NCBI GenBank assembly: GCA_030704615.1
Contig: CM060732.1
Span: 59,503,053-59,563,052, forward strand
Length of the DNA stretch: 60,000 bases
Direction of reading: 5' to 3'
Origin: Takakia lepidozioides
Taxonomy: Eukaryota; Streptophyta; Takakiopsida; Takakiales; Takakiaceae
Positions 43,958-57,719 of the stretch are shown here, in pieces. The notes below the pieces were generated by a model. The model had not been told where the DNA came from. It did no database searches and saw only the letters and a program-made list of their open reading frames with translations. Made by a program: the position numbers and the translations under genes. Position 1 is the stretch's first letter; every line of letters begins with the position of its first letter.

Positions 43958-45132
43958 GATGACGTCGACAATCAACCATCATTTGCCACATCGGGAAAGA
44001 GAAAACGAATGTTGTTAATATTGAGTGTCAACGGACTCCTCTGCTACCGGCCACCTCCAACCGGCGATGAATTGTTTAAGGAGAGATTTTGTTTCAGGAA
44101 AATTACAGTTCATGTTCCTGACAAACCTTTTGTGGTTCCCCGGCCTGGAGTCTTGGAGTTTCTCAACCTTGCGTTGATGCATTTTCACGTGGCGATTTGG
44201 TCATGTGCTGAAAGAGATGTTCTTTGTAGGATGCTCGAGTGCTAAGTTCCCATGAAAATTGTGAAGAAGTTTTGCTTCATCTGGTCAGCTGAGGATTGCA
44301 AAGACACTACCGGTTACATCATACCTGAGATGAAATATCTCGTTAAGGATATTCGCACAGTTTTTGTCAAGTACCCTGGTACACCCTTTGCAACGCATGG
44401 ACAAATACTCCTTGTCGATGATGAGCCATCAAAGGGCCTCCGAAACCCACCAAATACTGGATTCTTCCCTATTTCATACAAGCCATCACCAAAGGGCTTG
44501 GTTGATCAGGATGATATGACAAAAGCTGTGTGGCCATATATATTGAAAATGGCTGCAGCTTCAATAGTCGTAGATTACATCAGCGAGAACCTTGCCAAGT
44601 GTTCTCGTAAGCCTATTGGTCGCGACCACGCTATTGGGCTTGGTATGGAAGATATGTTGATCCTCGTGTTTGGATCCCACAACAAAAGGAACCTGATTAC
44701 CTTGGTATGTACTTATCCCACTGTTTGTTGTTTATGGAGAATTTGATCTTGAAAATGTATTTCACTTGCACTTTTATCTTATCATTTTTTCTACAAATGT
44801 TCCACATTTCATCTGACATTTGTCATATGAAAAATTGTTTTGCCCAGTCACATTCAAGGAGCGAATTTCAAAAAGAAGAAGAAGAGCTTCGTGATTGGCA
44901 AGAATGGCGGGCTTCCCGACAGGCTTCAAGGGCATCAAGAGATTCAACAAGTAGAGTTTCAAGTAACATTTCGGATGATAATGTTACTACTAGGTTCGAG
45001 TTCTCCGAAAGTATTTCCGTTTCCTCTGGTGCGGAAACCGTTGCAAGTGGTTGTGGTAACCGGAGGCGTCTTCGAACACATGCCTTGACTGCGAGCCGTT
45101 TGGGAGGAGACTCTGTAATATTAATGGGTTAG
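43958..45132 (+). pseudogene. FCP1/NLI-interacting-factor HAD phosphatase, disrupted
   Basis: Exons 43958-44704 and 44848-45132 with GT-AG sites in phase 0. The first has PRPGVLEFL and VAIWSCAE (HAD motif II), LLVDDEP (motif IV) and NPPNTGFFPISY, as in plant FCP1-homology proteins. The second encodes a charged serine-rich tail. The position of the nucleophile motif reads LILSVNGLL, where family members have an aspartate before the V/L-NG, so the catalytic Asp appears lost. A TAA at 44243-44245 interrupts the frame after MLEC, and the frame continues unchanged. It is therefore probably a pseudogene, although only one stop separates the halves. The 5' end of the gene is not recognised. Confidence 0.7.
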
Positions 45133-46131
45133 TGTAAGCCGTTGTATGGCTTCGAGCTGCTGGATAATATTAAGTCCAACGGATGTACAGTTGACGTTAC
45201 ATTATGTCTGACTGCAACGCCAAAGTTGCACTCTCTAATAAAATATGAATGTTTATCATCAATGTATGCGGACTCATTATTTCATGTCATCCTCTTCATC
45301 ACATGCCATGATTGTTCTATGTTTGGTTTTGTATCTCATCTGATATGGCAACCATTTTGTGCAAAAAGTTTTACATATCTGACCTCACATCGTGGTGTAA
45401 TTTATCGCATCTTCCCATTTTTTTTCGTGAACGTCAACTTGGCAGTGGATGTTCTTCTAAAACCACAATATATACTTATATTGTCTCCAAAAAATGTTTG
45501 AAGGATTATTGTTCATGACTATATTGTGCATAAAATAGCCAAATAATAATATATATCGTTTTATTTCAATAATAAATTTTATTTATTCATATTATTTCTG
45601 GACCAAACAAAAGTCCAGAATTAGTTAAAATAGTGTTTGAGGCTACATTTGCATCGAGATAAGAATTGGTATGTAGACCCTAACAATATAGGCATACAAA
45701 ATGAACTAATTATTATTGTGAGAAATGCTCTTTGATCTCTTCATTTAAAGATTTTCGAGCCATAGTACGCTTGAAGACCATGAAAATTTCGAGGGGTGAG
45801 AGGATTTGTCAATCAGAAGTTAGAACATATATGCTTCAATGAGAGGAGTTAATAGAATCAAATGGGAAAGAAGATGTCAATCAGCTACTGACCATGCATT
45901 TTTATCTAATATAACTCTAAGGCAACAAAGTCAACAAAAATATTTTGCAATTAAATTGCAAGCTATTATGACAACCCGAGATAACAAAGTTATGTAGAAG
46001 AGATGTTGAGTAACACAAAATTTTGTATCATTTGCTTATTGATGTGGCCAAAAACTTGATAAGCATTGAAAGAAAAAATAGAAATGATAGGGAAAAAGGT
46101 AGGGGAAAAGGTAACATCCTAGTACCATTAA
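45133..46131. other. AT-rich interval without a gene
   Basis: Follows the phosphatase pseudogene. No poly(A) signal, repeat or coding motif could be supported. Confidence 0.45.
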
Positions 46132-46785
46132 CCCTTAAACGCCCAGTGCCATAGTATGACTTTTTCAGAAAACATGACCCCTTAAGTGAAAAAAAAGTGT
46201 AACTTTCAGAAAATTAATTTTTTAAAGAACTTGACCGTACATTAGGTGCGTACCTTCCTCCTGCATCCACCTGCCGAATTTGAGGCCAATCAGCCCTAGA
46301 TCCACAAAATGCCACCGTTGAATGTGGGCCCCATTATTGGGGCCCTTTTTAGAAACATATCCATTTTTGGTAATTTTTTGAAGATTTGAGTGATGGGATC
46401 AAATGGGATTGAGGCGAAATTAGCAGGGTTTCATCCTCTTGAGATCCCTCATCCAACAAGCCAAAAAGTATCCAATTTGGCCAATGCATGTGATGTTGCC
46501 ACTTGGTCAAACCTGGGAAAATCCCATGTTTCTCTCCCTCTCTCACACACATATGAAGAATGAAACAACGAGAATTACCTTTATCAAATCGTGACCTCCC
46601 TGCTTGCGTGATGAGACCTCTTTGCAACTTGGTAGATCCGAGGCAATCGGGCAATGAATCTTGGTGTGCCAGGTGCCCAAGAACACTATATTTTTTTTTT
46701 TCACACAATTCCATGGAGAATGCAAAAAGTTATTCAGATTTTTTTAAACCCAAAAGCCCGAAACGAGCTACTGGGCGTTTAAGGG
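46132..46785. mobile_element. TTAA-flanked MITE, 654 bp (piggyBac-like)
   Basis: Perfect 16-bp terminal inverted repeats, CCCTTAAACGCCCAGT at each end, flanked by TTAA (46128-46131 and 46786-46789). TTAA duplications and CCC-starting termini are the hallmark of piggyBac-type elements. The outer bases acca/tggt extend the symmetry and could be a palindromic target. No coding capacity. Confidence 0.7.
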
Positions 46786-46789
46786 TTAA

Positions 46790-47307
46790 TGGTGAAAGCA
46801 AACTACGGTGACTACATTTTCTGTCACGTATTTTTACATGACACAGTTTGATTTAATTGTACTTTAGAGACATTTTTATTACAATGATGAAATGGGACTC
46901 ACTCCGATGCTTCCAACTACTACAACCTTTAATCTTTAAAGTCTCACCACAAATGAAGTTGATTTGTCGAAGTATTGGACTCCAGAAAATTGCATACCAT
47001 AATGTTACAGTCCAAAAGAAAAGGTGTTATGGACTTTTTACTCGCTATAGAAAACAAATCTGGTAGATGGTTCTCATAGTGGTATTGCTCTACTCTTAAA
47101 GATACTTAAGTCCTATAGAAAGCATTAAAAAATGAAATTTCTTATTTCTATATATTATTGTGAGCCTCGAAAAACTTTTTTATAAAATACATGAATGCAT
47201 GGAGTAAAATAATGGACTTGTCTCACTAAAAGGTACATTTCATGTAGATAAACAACTGTCATAGGGTCACTATGCGATATAATAAAAATTATGGAAAATA
47301 AGAAATA

Positions 47308-47341
<34 letters not shown>

Positions 47342-50300
47342 GAAAAATATGAAATTGAGCGCCCAAATGTCTGATACTGTCAACTTTAGACGGTCCAGAT
47401 CTTTCAGCATGGTTGAATCTAACAACTTTTAGACCATGCTCGCTTTTAGTGTAGTGAAGATGAAACAAAAAACTAGAGAGCTTGCTACATACAATCGAAG
47501 GCATGATGTCATTGATGGATTTTGTGGGCTGAAAACAACCATTGATAATCCAAGCCATAAGTGTTTCATTTGATCCCAAATCCCCAACTACTTCATGGGG
47601 AAGCATAAAGCATGCTTTTGAGACATTTCATATGGGTTTTATGTGTCGTGTTTCAATTGTCAACCCTCTTGTTACGGGCATGTCGAGGTTGGTTTATGAC
47701 ATCTTGACAACTTGCAATAAATTTGATCATCATCAAGGAAAAGTCAATGGAAATAAGTACACGCCTTGCATAAACGGTTCATTGATAACCTTATAGGACC
47801 TCTTGTGGGTCATGGATTTGATGGAAGCTTATGTTGGAAAGCATTTCTAGATGTGCTTTTGGGTTGAAGCTGGCTTAAGGCTTATTGATGTTAGTTGAAA
47901 AGGTACAAGACTTTATCTTTGATTATGATGCAAAATTCATTTCATGTAGGGAAGAAATTGTGTAATCCAATTCTTTCTCCAAAACGAGATATATTTTTGT
48001 GTCAATTTTTAGTTCATAAAGAACCACTTGCTTCTTGTAATTGAGTTGGATTGTTAACAGCAGATGTTGATGTCAAGGAAAAACAAAATGTGGCTATTGT
48101 ACAATGCATAACTTTTCATCGTGTTAGAGCATGCAGTTTAGAATAATTAGACAAAGGTGTGTTTCGAAAAGGAAAATTTAGAGTAAAAGGCACTATCATT
48201 CACTTAGAGATAATATCGGCATTTTCACAAGTGTTTTTTGGCAGAGATACCTTGCTGGGACGTGTGGAGCTTGCATCATTTGTGGTCCACGTAATGTACA
48301 TATGATCTAATTCATACATTCGACATCGAAGTTATGGGCATTTCTTGAAAGACAATTGGCTAATACGAGAGTTTATGATAGATTGTCTTATTGTTTGTCA
48401 TTCGTTTGTTCTACATATTATGATGATTAGGGATTTTTTCCCTTATTTACTCGTGGCTTTGGATAGATTGGATTTGATTGTGGCAACGATTCTTTTTAAT
48501 CCGTGCTTGGTCGTCAAGTGAAAAACAAACATAATTTTTTGGGTTTGGGAGGCTACTGAACGCACATCACGTATTGGAAAGATATAACATATTAAACATG
48601 ATGGGGATGGTCCATTATTTATTAATCCACGACGAAGGAAAAATATCTCGTGACTAGGGAATTCTAATTCAATGAGTGCTAATCTACGTGATTATGATTG
48701 TGTGACCAATACGAGGCTGAAAAAAGCTCGGACAGCTGGTTTTATTTTAGCTCAAAGCAGAGCTGAATATATTGTACTCTTGGAAACAAGTAAGTGGAAT
48801 AAACATTGGCATTTCACAGTTGAGGAGAAAGACTATACGTGCATCTATGGAAGTAAAATTGGATAGAACTACGCTGACTAATCTTCAAGAAGATAATGAT
48901 GTGTTCATAAATGAGGTTGATTTTGTGATTAGGTCTGCAATCTTAGATGCAGAACAAGGTGGAGGGTCAGGTGATGAGGTCTAACTCAAACTCGACAAAA
49001 CAAATATCATCAATTATTGATGTGTTAGGTAAGGGTTCAATTTACAAATTGAGACTGATAACAAAATTGAATATTCACTCTCCTTCAAAATTGCATCTTG
49101 ATAGGCTAAGGCGTGTGTAACATAAGGCATGATCAAGTCTGGCTGTAGGTACACCCCAGGAAGAAGCTGAAATTGGTTTGTTTGATAATGTTGATATTCT
49201 ATTGGAAAGGGGCCGACAAAGTAAACTTCCTCATGGATACTAGTAAATGCAAAAACAAAAACGGAGATCCACCATTTCATCTCTAAGATTATAATGTTCA
49301 ATGGAAAATAATCTTTTCAAGCAAAGGATGGATTGATTTTTTTTCAAAAAAATAGAAAGTGAGAAATATATTTGTGTGCAGGATGAAATTGTGCATATGC
49401 TCACCAAATTTTAAATCCAAATTCTCAAATTTTCATATGAGCTCCTTGATATATTAAAAACAATGGTGAGAAATTTGGTTCCGGCTAAACCCTACGATTA
49501 CACTTTCCTCGGCCATATACGCAATGGTATGATGTATCCTAGCTGGCAATGGTGCGTTTTTGCTAGTCTCTTCGTCAATATTAGAAATTTTTCATACGGT
49601 AGATTATTAAGTAATACATGGTGAGTACTTACTGTGATGTAGCTTTCTCATAAGATCTGCATTTTCTTATTTAAACTTATTCAACTCATTAATAACAACG
49701 TATTTCTATCACATTTGCAGTTTTCACTAACTTGCATAGGCATCAACAAAGTCCAAATTAGGCATCTTCCATCCTTGTTATAAGTTACGATCCCCACTCT
49801 ACAAATGCTTTCAGGCTGTAGCAATCCAGAATTTCAAATGCTTATAACTTTTAGGGTGGTGGATATACCCATTCCCTGGAAATAAACATTGTTGTCAACT
49901 GACATAGACATTTTATACTATACCCAATTATGGGATGAATGCACTTAGCGCACAACCAACATTTAGCCAAATGGTAAGGACATATATCACCATTTCACTA
50001 GTAATTATTGGTTCAAAACACATGTTGAATGTCACAAAAAGTAGACAGTACTTGACGGTAAAAAAATAGCTCTTTAGGATCAAGAGACATTATAATTTAC
50101 GTTAGCTTCGGCAACATGTCCACATTTTTTTTTTTTTGGCATGAAGATATTTCCATCCAAGTTTGAATGTGAAAAAAATATATGATTTTTGGATGATTAT
50201 GAATAAGTTATGAGTCTTTTACAACCTGTCACAGTTATCTATTTACGCCCAAATACCTTAAGATTGTCGTGTGGCTCCCATGTCTATGCCATGGTTCACC

Positions 50301-50690
50301 CGTAATGGGCTATAGCGTTAGCTCTCGTGTTCGCTCAAGCGAGCATTGCTCACACCCACTCCTCTGTCTGTAATATGATGTGGATATGTGAGAACAATAA
50401 CTAGAACATGACCCAAATATTTTCAAGTCATCATAGAGGAATCATAAGCTAATCATCGTCCTACTATAAGGTAACCTCAATTTCATGTTGTGAAAACTAC
50501 AAGCTTCTCTATTATAAACTCATACATCTAGAGCCACTATAGGTTTAGTAGAGCCATGTGTATCTGTATGCTTGTTTAGATTCTAGCCACAGAGCCACAT
50601 CAGCCACCAACCTACAATGTTACATCAATAAAACTGGAATTATACCGTATGTCATTCTGTAACTACATTTGTCAACTTGTATGCTAAATG
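46790..50690. other. Gene-poor AT-rich interval
   Basis: Includes a (TAA)n-type microsatellite at about 47309-47341. A stretch around 47540-48985 has several broken open frames that could be a very old coding relic, but I recognise no family. Otherwise nothing is seen. Confidence 0.4.
47309..47341 (+). repeat. (TAA)n microsatellite
   Basis: About ten perfect ata/taa units. Confidence 0.9.
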
Positions 50691-50691
50691 T

Positions 50692-50740
50692 AGGAACAGA
50701 AGCCTGGGGGCGGCAACTCCCATATAATCAGCAGTCTGGG
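50692..50740 (-). repeat. SINE-tail-like fragment
   Basis: Shares an imperfect block of about 40 bp (aga.. cctggg.gcg.ca.ctc words) with the 3' part of the SINE at 52876-53030. Short and diverged. Confidence 0.35.
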
Positions 50741-52875
50741 CACTGGCATAATAACTAGGTCCAAAGCTGAGTTGTGGTTTGTCATAACCATCTAATAACT
50801 TATAAAAATATCTACATTTGGGATGGACCTATCATTTATTATGATAATTTGTATCATAATTATTATGATACAAAGATTGCAGCTCATATTAATTAAAGGG
50901 TTGCCCACTGAGAGAGACCCATAAACATTTTCTCTTCCCCCAATTAGTACCAACTTCTAAGTTAAGTTGATGAATGTCAAGTAGTTGAATCTTGGATCTA
51001 GTACTCCTCTCCAAGCCTTATCTGCATCAACCACCAATGTTTAAATACTATGCTATATTCAACTCGTGAGTACAATCACATTTCATGAAGGGAGTTGAGA
51101 GAAGCATTTCAGAGAATGATTTCATGGAATTTAATTGATACAAGTAAGCATAACTCACCCTGGAACAAATACGGTTGTATTTCGCCCACTTCTAGTCTTT
51201 AATCCAACTCGCATTTGATCTCCTTTGGTTGATGCAATCACTTGAATAGCTGAATGATCAACCTCATTTGTGTGTACGTGTGTTGAGTACAAAGACAATC
51301 AACACTCTTGGAAGTCCCGAGCTGTCCAGTATTAGCCCAATATTAGATTTTCGAGCCCCATGCCCAATGGTCGATTTTCCAGCATTGCGTCATTTTTTTT
51401 TTGTTACTCAAAAAATCGTTTATAGCCACCTTACCCTGCCGTGCCAAAGTATATAATCATGTCTCTACATCAACACTTAAAGATACCATACATGTTATCT
51501 GTTCTATGCTAATAAAATCAGCTTCGTGGTCGCCATGGCCTCTATATGCATATTGACAATCTGTGATGTACTGATAGTATTTTGCAGAATCTTTATTCTT
51601 TCTTCATGCATAGAAACTACCCTAATATAATTTATTTGCTTCCCCTTCTCTACTACCTTCACAATTTTTGTACTCTTCCCCATTCCGTTTTTTCTCTCAT
51701 ATCCTTCAGTGACGTGTTCTTTCCGTCTTGTCTTCTCCTCTAATGCCTCAATCTAATCATTTTTCATCATGCTAATCGATTTTGCATAACCAAATATGGG
51801 ATCAACATAAAAAATGGACAGACATATTAGATGTATTTGAGGTAAGAAAAAATAAAATAAAACAATAAAAATCTTGTTTATGTTACAATATTTTGCATGT
51901 CGGATTTGTTGACAAGTTGATTCAACTATTTATTGTTATTATCTGATCCCTACATACCATCATCATGCTCTTCAACAAAATAGTGACGATGGGAATGAAT
52001 ATTGTCGTCAGTAAGATCATTTAATTTATATTTATTGATATAAATATTTTCTGCATATTTACAATTGTTAGTGTCTTCTTCGGAGCAAGAAAAACTGAGT
52101 AATACCTTCATCATATGCATCAATTGTTGCCTTCAAATCTGAATCTAACCATATCGAATTCTTCTTTTTGTTGCCACCAGAGAGAGTCTTGGAAACAAGT
52201 TGGAAGAAGTTCCAATTGACATTATGTAGAAGATGTTCCTCTTAGAGATGTAGAGAGAATGGTATCACAATAATTATTACAACAAGACGGTACTGAAGAT
52301 GGTGACTTTGATAGTTTTAGACAAAGTGGATTGCACTCTATATTTAACACCTCTTCCATGAAATGTCACATTCTGACGGTGAGAATTGTTGGTGAAATGA
52401 GAATTCCTCGTCACTTCTATCAGATTTTGAACTCTCCTTAGCTAAAATATGGATTACATGAGGTTGTGAATCTGGGCAAAACAATTGAGTACTTTTGTTA
52501 TTTTCATTTTCTACCCATATGTACTTTTATTACGAACACATCTTCCACTTTTTGTTGCAACTACCCATAACATGATTCTAATTTAGAATAACCACATTTA
52601 ATTTTGGTACTTTAAGCGTTTTCCCTTCTTTTGGATTTGGTTACCGGTGGCTATCATTCCTTAGGATCCCATTGTTTTTTTTTCCCACTCATTATTAATG
52701 TGTTTTGGGCTTTGATGTATTTTTTAATGTTTTGTTTTTTTTAACTTGCATGAATTGAATGAGAAACAAATTTTTAGATTGAAGGTATCGATAATTGTTG
52801 GATGTTTATCAAATTAGATTTTATAACCGCCAGTTCCGAATATTAAATTCAAAAAAAATCACAGATGGCTTTTGT
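50741..52875. other. AT-rich interval without a gene
   Basis: No coding motif or clear repeat noticed; only short open frames and T/A runs. Confidence 0.45.
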
Positions 52876-53030
52876 TATTAATTAATATTTTAATTTTAAT
52901 TTTTAAGAGAAACACCTGGGAGCGACAGCTCACAAATCAGGCCACATCTGTCTAAGATATCAAGATTGGATTTGCCCTAGAATCATCTAGGTGGCACTAT
53001 CCAACTGAGCTACCGTACGTCGCTGTCAGA
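52876..53030 (-). repeat. tRNA-derived SINE
   Basis: On the minus strand an A box TAGCTCAGTTGG (53012 to 53001) is followed about 24 nt later by a B-box-like GGGCAAATCC (52977-52968). A body and an A/T-rich tail (about 52905-52876) follow. The first half resembles a tRNA D-arm. No full tRNA cloverleaf forms, so it is not a tRNA gene. Confidence 0.55.
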
Positions 53031-56000
53031 TTCGACAGCACAGTGCCGAAATAATTATTGTTTGGAGGCTCAGTCCGTTCGGCACGTCATATTTTATATT
53101 CCAGGTTTCGGCAGTTTAGGATTGAATTTTTTTTGCCACCTACGATACAAGCTTGCGATATGAGCTCCGCATTTTTAGAGGCTGCATGCGCCCTCTGCAA
53201 CGATCAAGCAGTTCACGAGCACCAAATTTTCTTGTTTTTGGACAAGTTGAGTATGTAATATTTCTGGATTTTCAGACATATCACTTGAGTTAATTCAAAA
53301 CCCAAAATATAATTAATTTGTGTAGAATCTGACAGCAACATAGGGTGCTGACTATTGGTCAAATTTTTATTACGTCCCCAAGAATTATCTTGAATAGTGC
53401 AAGAAACAATACTTCAAGCTGCAGATTATCAATAGCTTTGGTTATTGTATTGTTAATACCCACAGTTATTAAGAGCCAGTTATTAGACTTACCCATTTTA
53501 TAGGTATTTTGTTTTGTTTTGTTTTGTTATTTATTTATTAAACCTAGTTTGATGAGCCTCATACAATTAAAATCTTATTGTGAAAAGATAACACCAACAA
53601 TTAAAAATCTGAATATATAAACTCCAATTTCATCAAATATAACTTTTTAATATTATGTGCAAAATTCACAGCCCAAAAATGTCACCTTCAGTTAAGTTTT
53701 TGGTGTTTAAGTCCAGAGTAGAAGCTAACCATCATAATATAATTGCTAGTACAGTGTTTCCAAATGCTCATAGGGAATAGCCCCCAACAATAGAAAACAC
53801 GATAGACAAGACCCTACTTCAACCCGTAAACGTCGAGCACCATATTGGTGGGCCCACTAAAAAATAGTGCATATCCTCATGAATAAGGGTGTAACTTTTT
53901 CCCCCAATCATCCATACGGATGGACCTTATACTTATGCGCACATCTACCTACTACATTCATATCCTATGAAATGTGAAGTCAGTTTGACCATTGCACTTG
54001 GGAGATTATAACAAGTTAATCTGTCCCAATTTGTAAATGTATTCTAAGATTGCGCAGAAAAAATGGTTAACCACTAAACTCAAGTGTTGAGTTGAGTTTT
54101 CTAAGGCATATACCCAGGCCTCCAAAATATGATTATATGGCACCCGAGGGACTCTCTCCCAACGAAAAGCAGACCGAAATTTCTAAAACTAAGGTAGGCT
54201 GCTTTGTATGTGAAATCTGGGGGGGTAAATTGTCATGGTTTGGCTACTTTCCCAAGTACACCCATGAGGTGATATTTGTTTTCTAATTCCTCTGGTAATG
54301 AAGTATACACTAACACTACATAGAGCCTTGTCCAAAAAATTTGGCCTTTGATAAATTTTGAGCCCTAGATGTTATTTTCCAGATTGCCCATTTGGCTTGC
54401 CACGTGGGCAAGTTAACGGTTTTGGTCTAGCCCCCTCACACTTTGAAAAAATCTAGAAGCAGAGCTTCTATTATTTTAGGGAAGCTCTAAATTCCCCACA
54501 TGTGCTTCTCCCTGACCCGCACTCTTTATTTTCAGGAATCACTTCTATCAACTGTCATCCAGGAAATTGGATCGTGGCAGAAAACTGACGCGACCTGATT
54601 CAGGCAATGTCTTCTATATGTCTTGACAATTATTTTACTGATTTTGATTGTAAATTGCAAAAATGAATATCTAAATAATAATCTTAATATGAAGTCATAT
54701 GCGGAAAACAATATGCCATTGGAAAGCTTTTGGCAGTAGGTTCTTTCACTTAAATCAATATTCCTTTGAGGTATTTCTGTAAAAACCAGTAGATAAATTT
54801 ATTTTTGACTAACTTACTTATAAAATAATATTTAAAATAATATGTAATATTTGAATAAATTTTACGTATTTGAAATAGATTGACAAGAATCTGGTTCTTC
54901 TAACTGATAGCTCAATTTATTTGTAAAAGTCCTCTAACAAATAAAGCTAGACTAATGTGGACCATCTATTTAAAGATATCCAAAATATAAATCTTTGAGT
55001 CATAATTTTGCTAGAAGATAAGAACCGGGCCCCAAGCAACCGCCCCCACGAAGGAATCAGCCCCTAAAAATGCTAGGGGTTGGTTCCACGGAGAACATCC
55101 CATCCGCTCCCACTGGGCCTGTGACATACTAAATGACAGTTAGTGAAGCTTTGGGATGAATAATCAAAATTTCATCCAATCTTCATCTATTTCTTGAATG
55201 AAAGGCAATGGCCAAGGCTACGGCCCGCTACAAAGAAAAGACAAACTACCTGTCAAGGGGGGCGCAGAACTCGATCGCCCCTGATGTCTTCTTTGCGCCC
55301 CTTCGCAAGGGGCAATTCCGTGGGGGCGCCCCATAGAGAATACTCTATTTCGACCAATAACGCCTCGTTAATCCTGGGGCGATTAGGGGGGAGGGGGGCC
55401 AACTGGCCATGGTTTCCGGCTCTAAGATTTTATAATCTGAACAGTTGCTGAAATGTGACGCTTTCTCTAGCCTCAGCTCATAGGAGTATAGGAGGAAGCT
55501 TGGGTTTGGGGGATATAATCAGTAGATATCATTTGGCTATGGGGAGAGTTTTAAAGTGTGTGGTCCGGGCAAGTCAGGTGTAGGAGGTGGGTCCCCCGCA
55601 AGGGCCACAATGAAGTCCCACATGCTTCATCCATGATTTGAACCGAGAACTGGAACGTTGAAGGAAGGAATGACGAAAACACAGGTTGGGAGCGTGGAGT
55701 CCATCTTTTTTAATCATCTCTACTTTCATCCACCTACTTTGAAGCCACCCCCAAACGGAGCTCTTTCTGTACCCCCATGTTTTGACTAAAACTCCTATAA
55801 GTCAATAACCGACAAGATCCGTAATATCCGTATCCGAGATCCCCTCTGCGCCCAGTTAAGCGAAATTTGGGGGGTTAGCTGGCCGATTCCAACTCATAAC
55901 CCCCCATTGCGGCTAGGCCCTAAGAATATATAAAATGTATTTGATTGTGCAACAATCACTAGGATGATTTGACCTCTCTCAACCACTTGCCATCTACAAA

Positions 56001-56630
56001 ATAAAATTGTCAATTCAGAGTCAAATTTATGATTCTGGATCTTCTGATATTTAAAAAGGAGTGGAAGCCCTTCAAGTCATGGGCAAAGGGAAAAAAATAA
56101 CCTTAGAAAATGTCATAAGGATGTGATGCAACGGTTGTCCAACATCTTTGCAATGTAAATAGGCACGTGTGCATTGTAAATGCAAATATGACGGGATATA
56201 TCCCAATAATGCCAGGACACTTGTTACCAGATCCGTAGTAAGCGAATACTTGATGGTCTAGAATTTCTGCCATTGATCCTTTTCCAGAGCCACATGTTTT
56301 TCACGACTTCTGGTATCTCTTCCACCGCTAGACAACCACAAAACAATTGTTACCTCTCCACGCCAGCAAAAAATAAACCTTAATAAATTAAAACCGGGGA
56401 CATCCCAGGAATAGCATGTTGAAAAAAAGCCTAGAAAAATAACTACGCAAAGGTCTTAAAAGGTTACAAAAAATGCATGGAGTACAGGCAAGCCCCAGCC
56501 TATTGTAGTCATGAATTCTTTATAAAGTGATTAACATATTATGGAAGATAACTGATTTGCTCATACTTTCTTTGAGCAATTGATGACCTGGGTCTGCCAA
56601 ATTTCTTCAACTGGTATCATGTGTTATTTG
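53031..56630. other. Interval without a recognised gene
   Basis: AT-rich to about 54980, then GC-richer at 55015-55920 with several ggggcg/cgcccc words. A block near 53830-53990 weakly resembles the TTAA-flanked MITE at 46132, but no ends were found. No coding motif. Confidence 0.4.
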
Positions 56631-57187
56631 CAGTGTTGGATTGGTATACCGATAAGAAACCGGTATCAATACTAGTATGTATACTGGTATGAAGTACCAG
56701 ACCAGTCTGGTATCACCTCAGGCCACTACCTAGCATATACCCGTACTGGCCTGGTATCTGGTTCCTGATACTGTGGACGATACCCTACCAGTCTGTTAGG
56801 TGGTTGAAAACTGGTACCTGATACCAGTACCATATCATATTTGTGAGGAAAACTTTTGAGGAACTTGAGGAATACTTTGAGGAAAAAAATCAATGAGAAG
56901 CATGATTGTCCACATTTATATGAGAAGTGGGCCTTTCAATATTTAACATATCACGAGTTTTTTTGATACCAGACCAGTATTGATAATACCCTGGTATTGA
57001 TTTCTAAAAACTCTTGCTATTGATACCCATAAAATATCACACCAATAAAGTATTATTGATACCACCATGGTATCCAAATCTCAGATTTTTGCCAATACTA
57101 GTACCTCCCTAGTATCACAATTGGCTGGAGGCCTATATACCAGTACCGGCATGGTGTGTTCAAAAATACAATACCAGTCCAACGCTG
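56631..57187. mobile_element. hAT-type MITE, 557 bp
   Basis: Left end CAGTGTTGGATTGGTAT, and right end the reverse complement of CAGCGTTGGACTGGTAT (15 of 17 match). Exact 8-bp flanks gttatttg at 56623-56630 and 57188-57195. The interior is crowded with ctggtat/ataccag words. The best-preserved copy of this family in the window; no coding capacity. Confidence 0.9.
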
Positions 57188-57195
57188 GTTATTTG

Positions 57196-57719
57196 TCTAG
57201 TCTATTGACTTCTATGGGAAGGCAGAGGATGAAGAGTCTTTGCAATTTAAACTTATTTATTATTATTATTTTAAACTTTTGATTAAGGAAAACATGTCTA
57301 AGGGCCAATGTGGTATAGTGTTACAGGATAATAACACTTATAATGTTTAGGCAATCTTCTAACCCTCTGTCTGTACGCTGGGAAGTCCCCCACTCTCCTC
57401 CTGGGGCACACCTTGGTGCTCCACTTGGGTGGTACTGCCTCGGACTAGTCCCCTCATAGCGCGGTACGCCCTTGGTTAGGGGACTTATCCTATATTTACC
57501 CCTCCGATCTTTAAGGGCTCTAAATACGATTGCAAGCAAGGGTCGCTCCTAGACTCAGTTTCCCATGTACAGAGAATATTCTTTTATGTATTTATTATTA
57601 TTATTGTTTGAGAAAAATCACTTTTTTTTGCATCCACACATTGACCCTGGCAGTGGACAGTTTGGGTTGGACAGAACGTGTTGTAATCTCAACTATTCTT
57701 CTTGGATATTATGCTTGTT
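57196..57719. other. Non-coding interval
   Basis: Contains a GC-richer stretch at 57355-57545 with no recognised family. No gene. Confidence 0.4.

Noticed and set aside
47540-48985. An ancient protein gene
   Set aside because: Several open stretches in different frames without any recognisable motif; not enough to claim a gene.
52968-53015. A tRNA gene on the minus strand
   Set aside because: The D-arm is good but no proper anticodon loop, T-arm or acceptor stem forms; a SINE fits better.
53830-53990. Second copy of the TTAA-flanked MITE
   Set aside because: Only a weak resemblance of the left end (cccgtaaacg); no right end or TTAA pair.
55015-55920. A transposon with GC-rich ends
   Set aside because: The ends share only gggcc and short C/G runs, and no target duplication was found.
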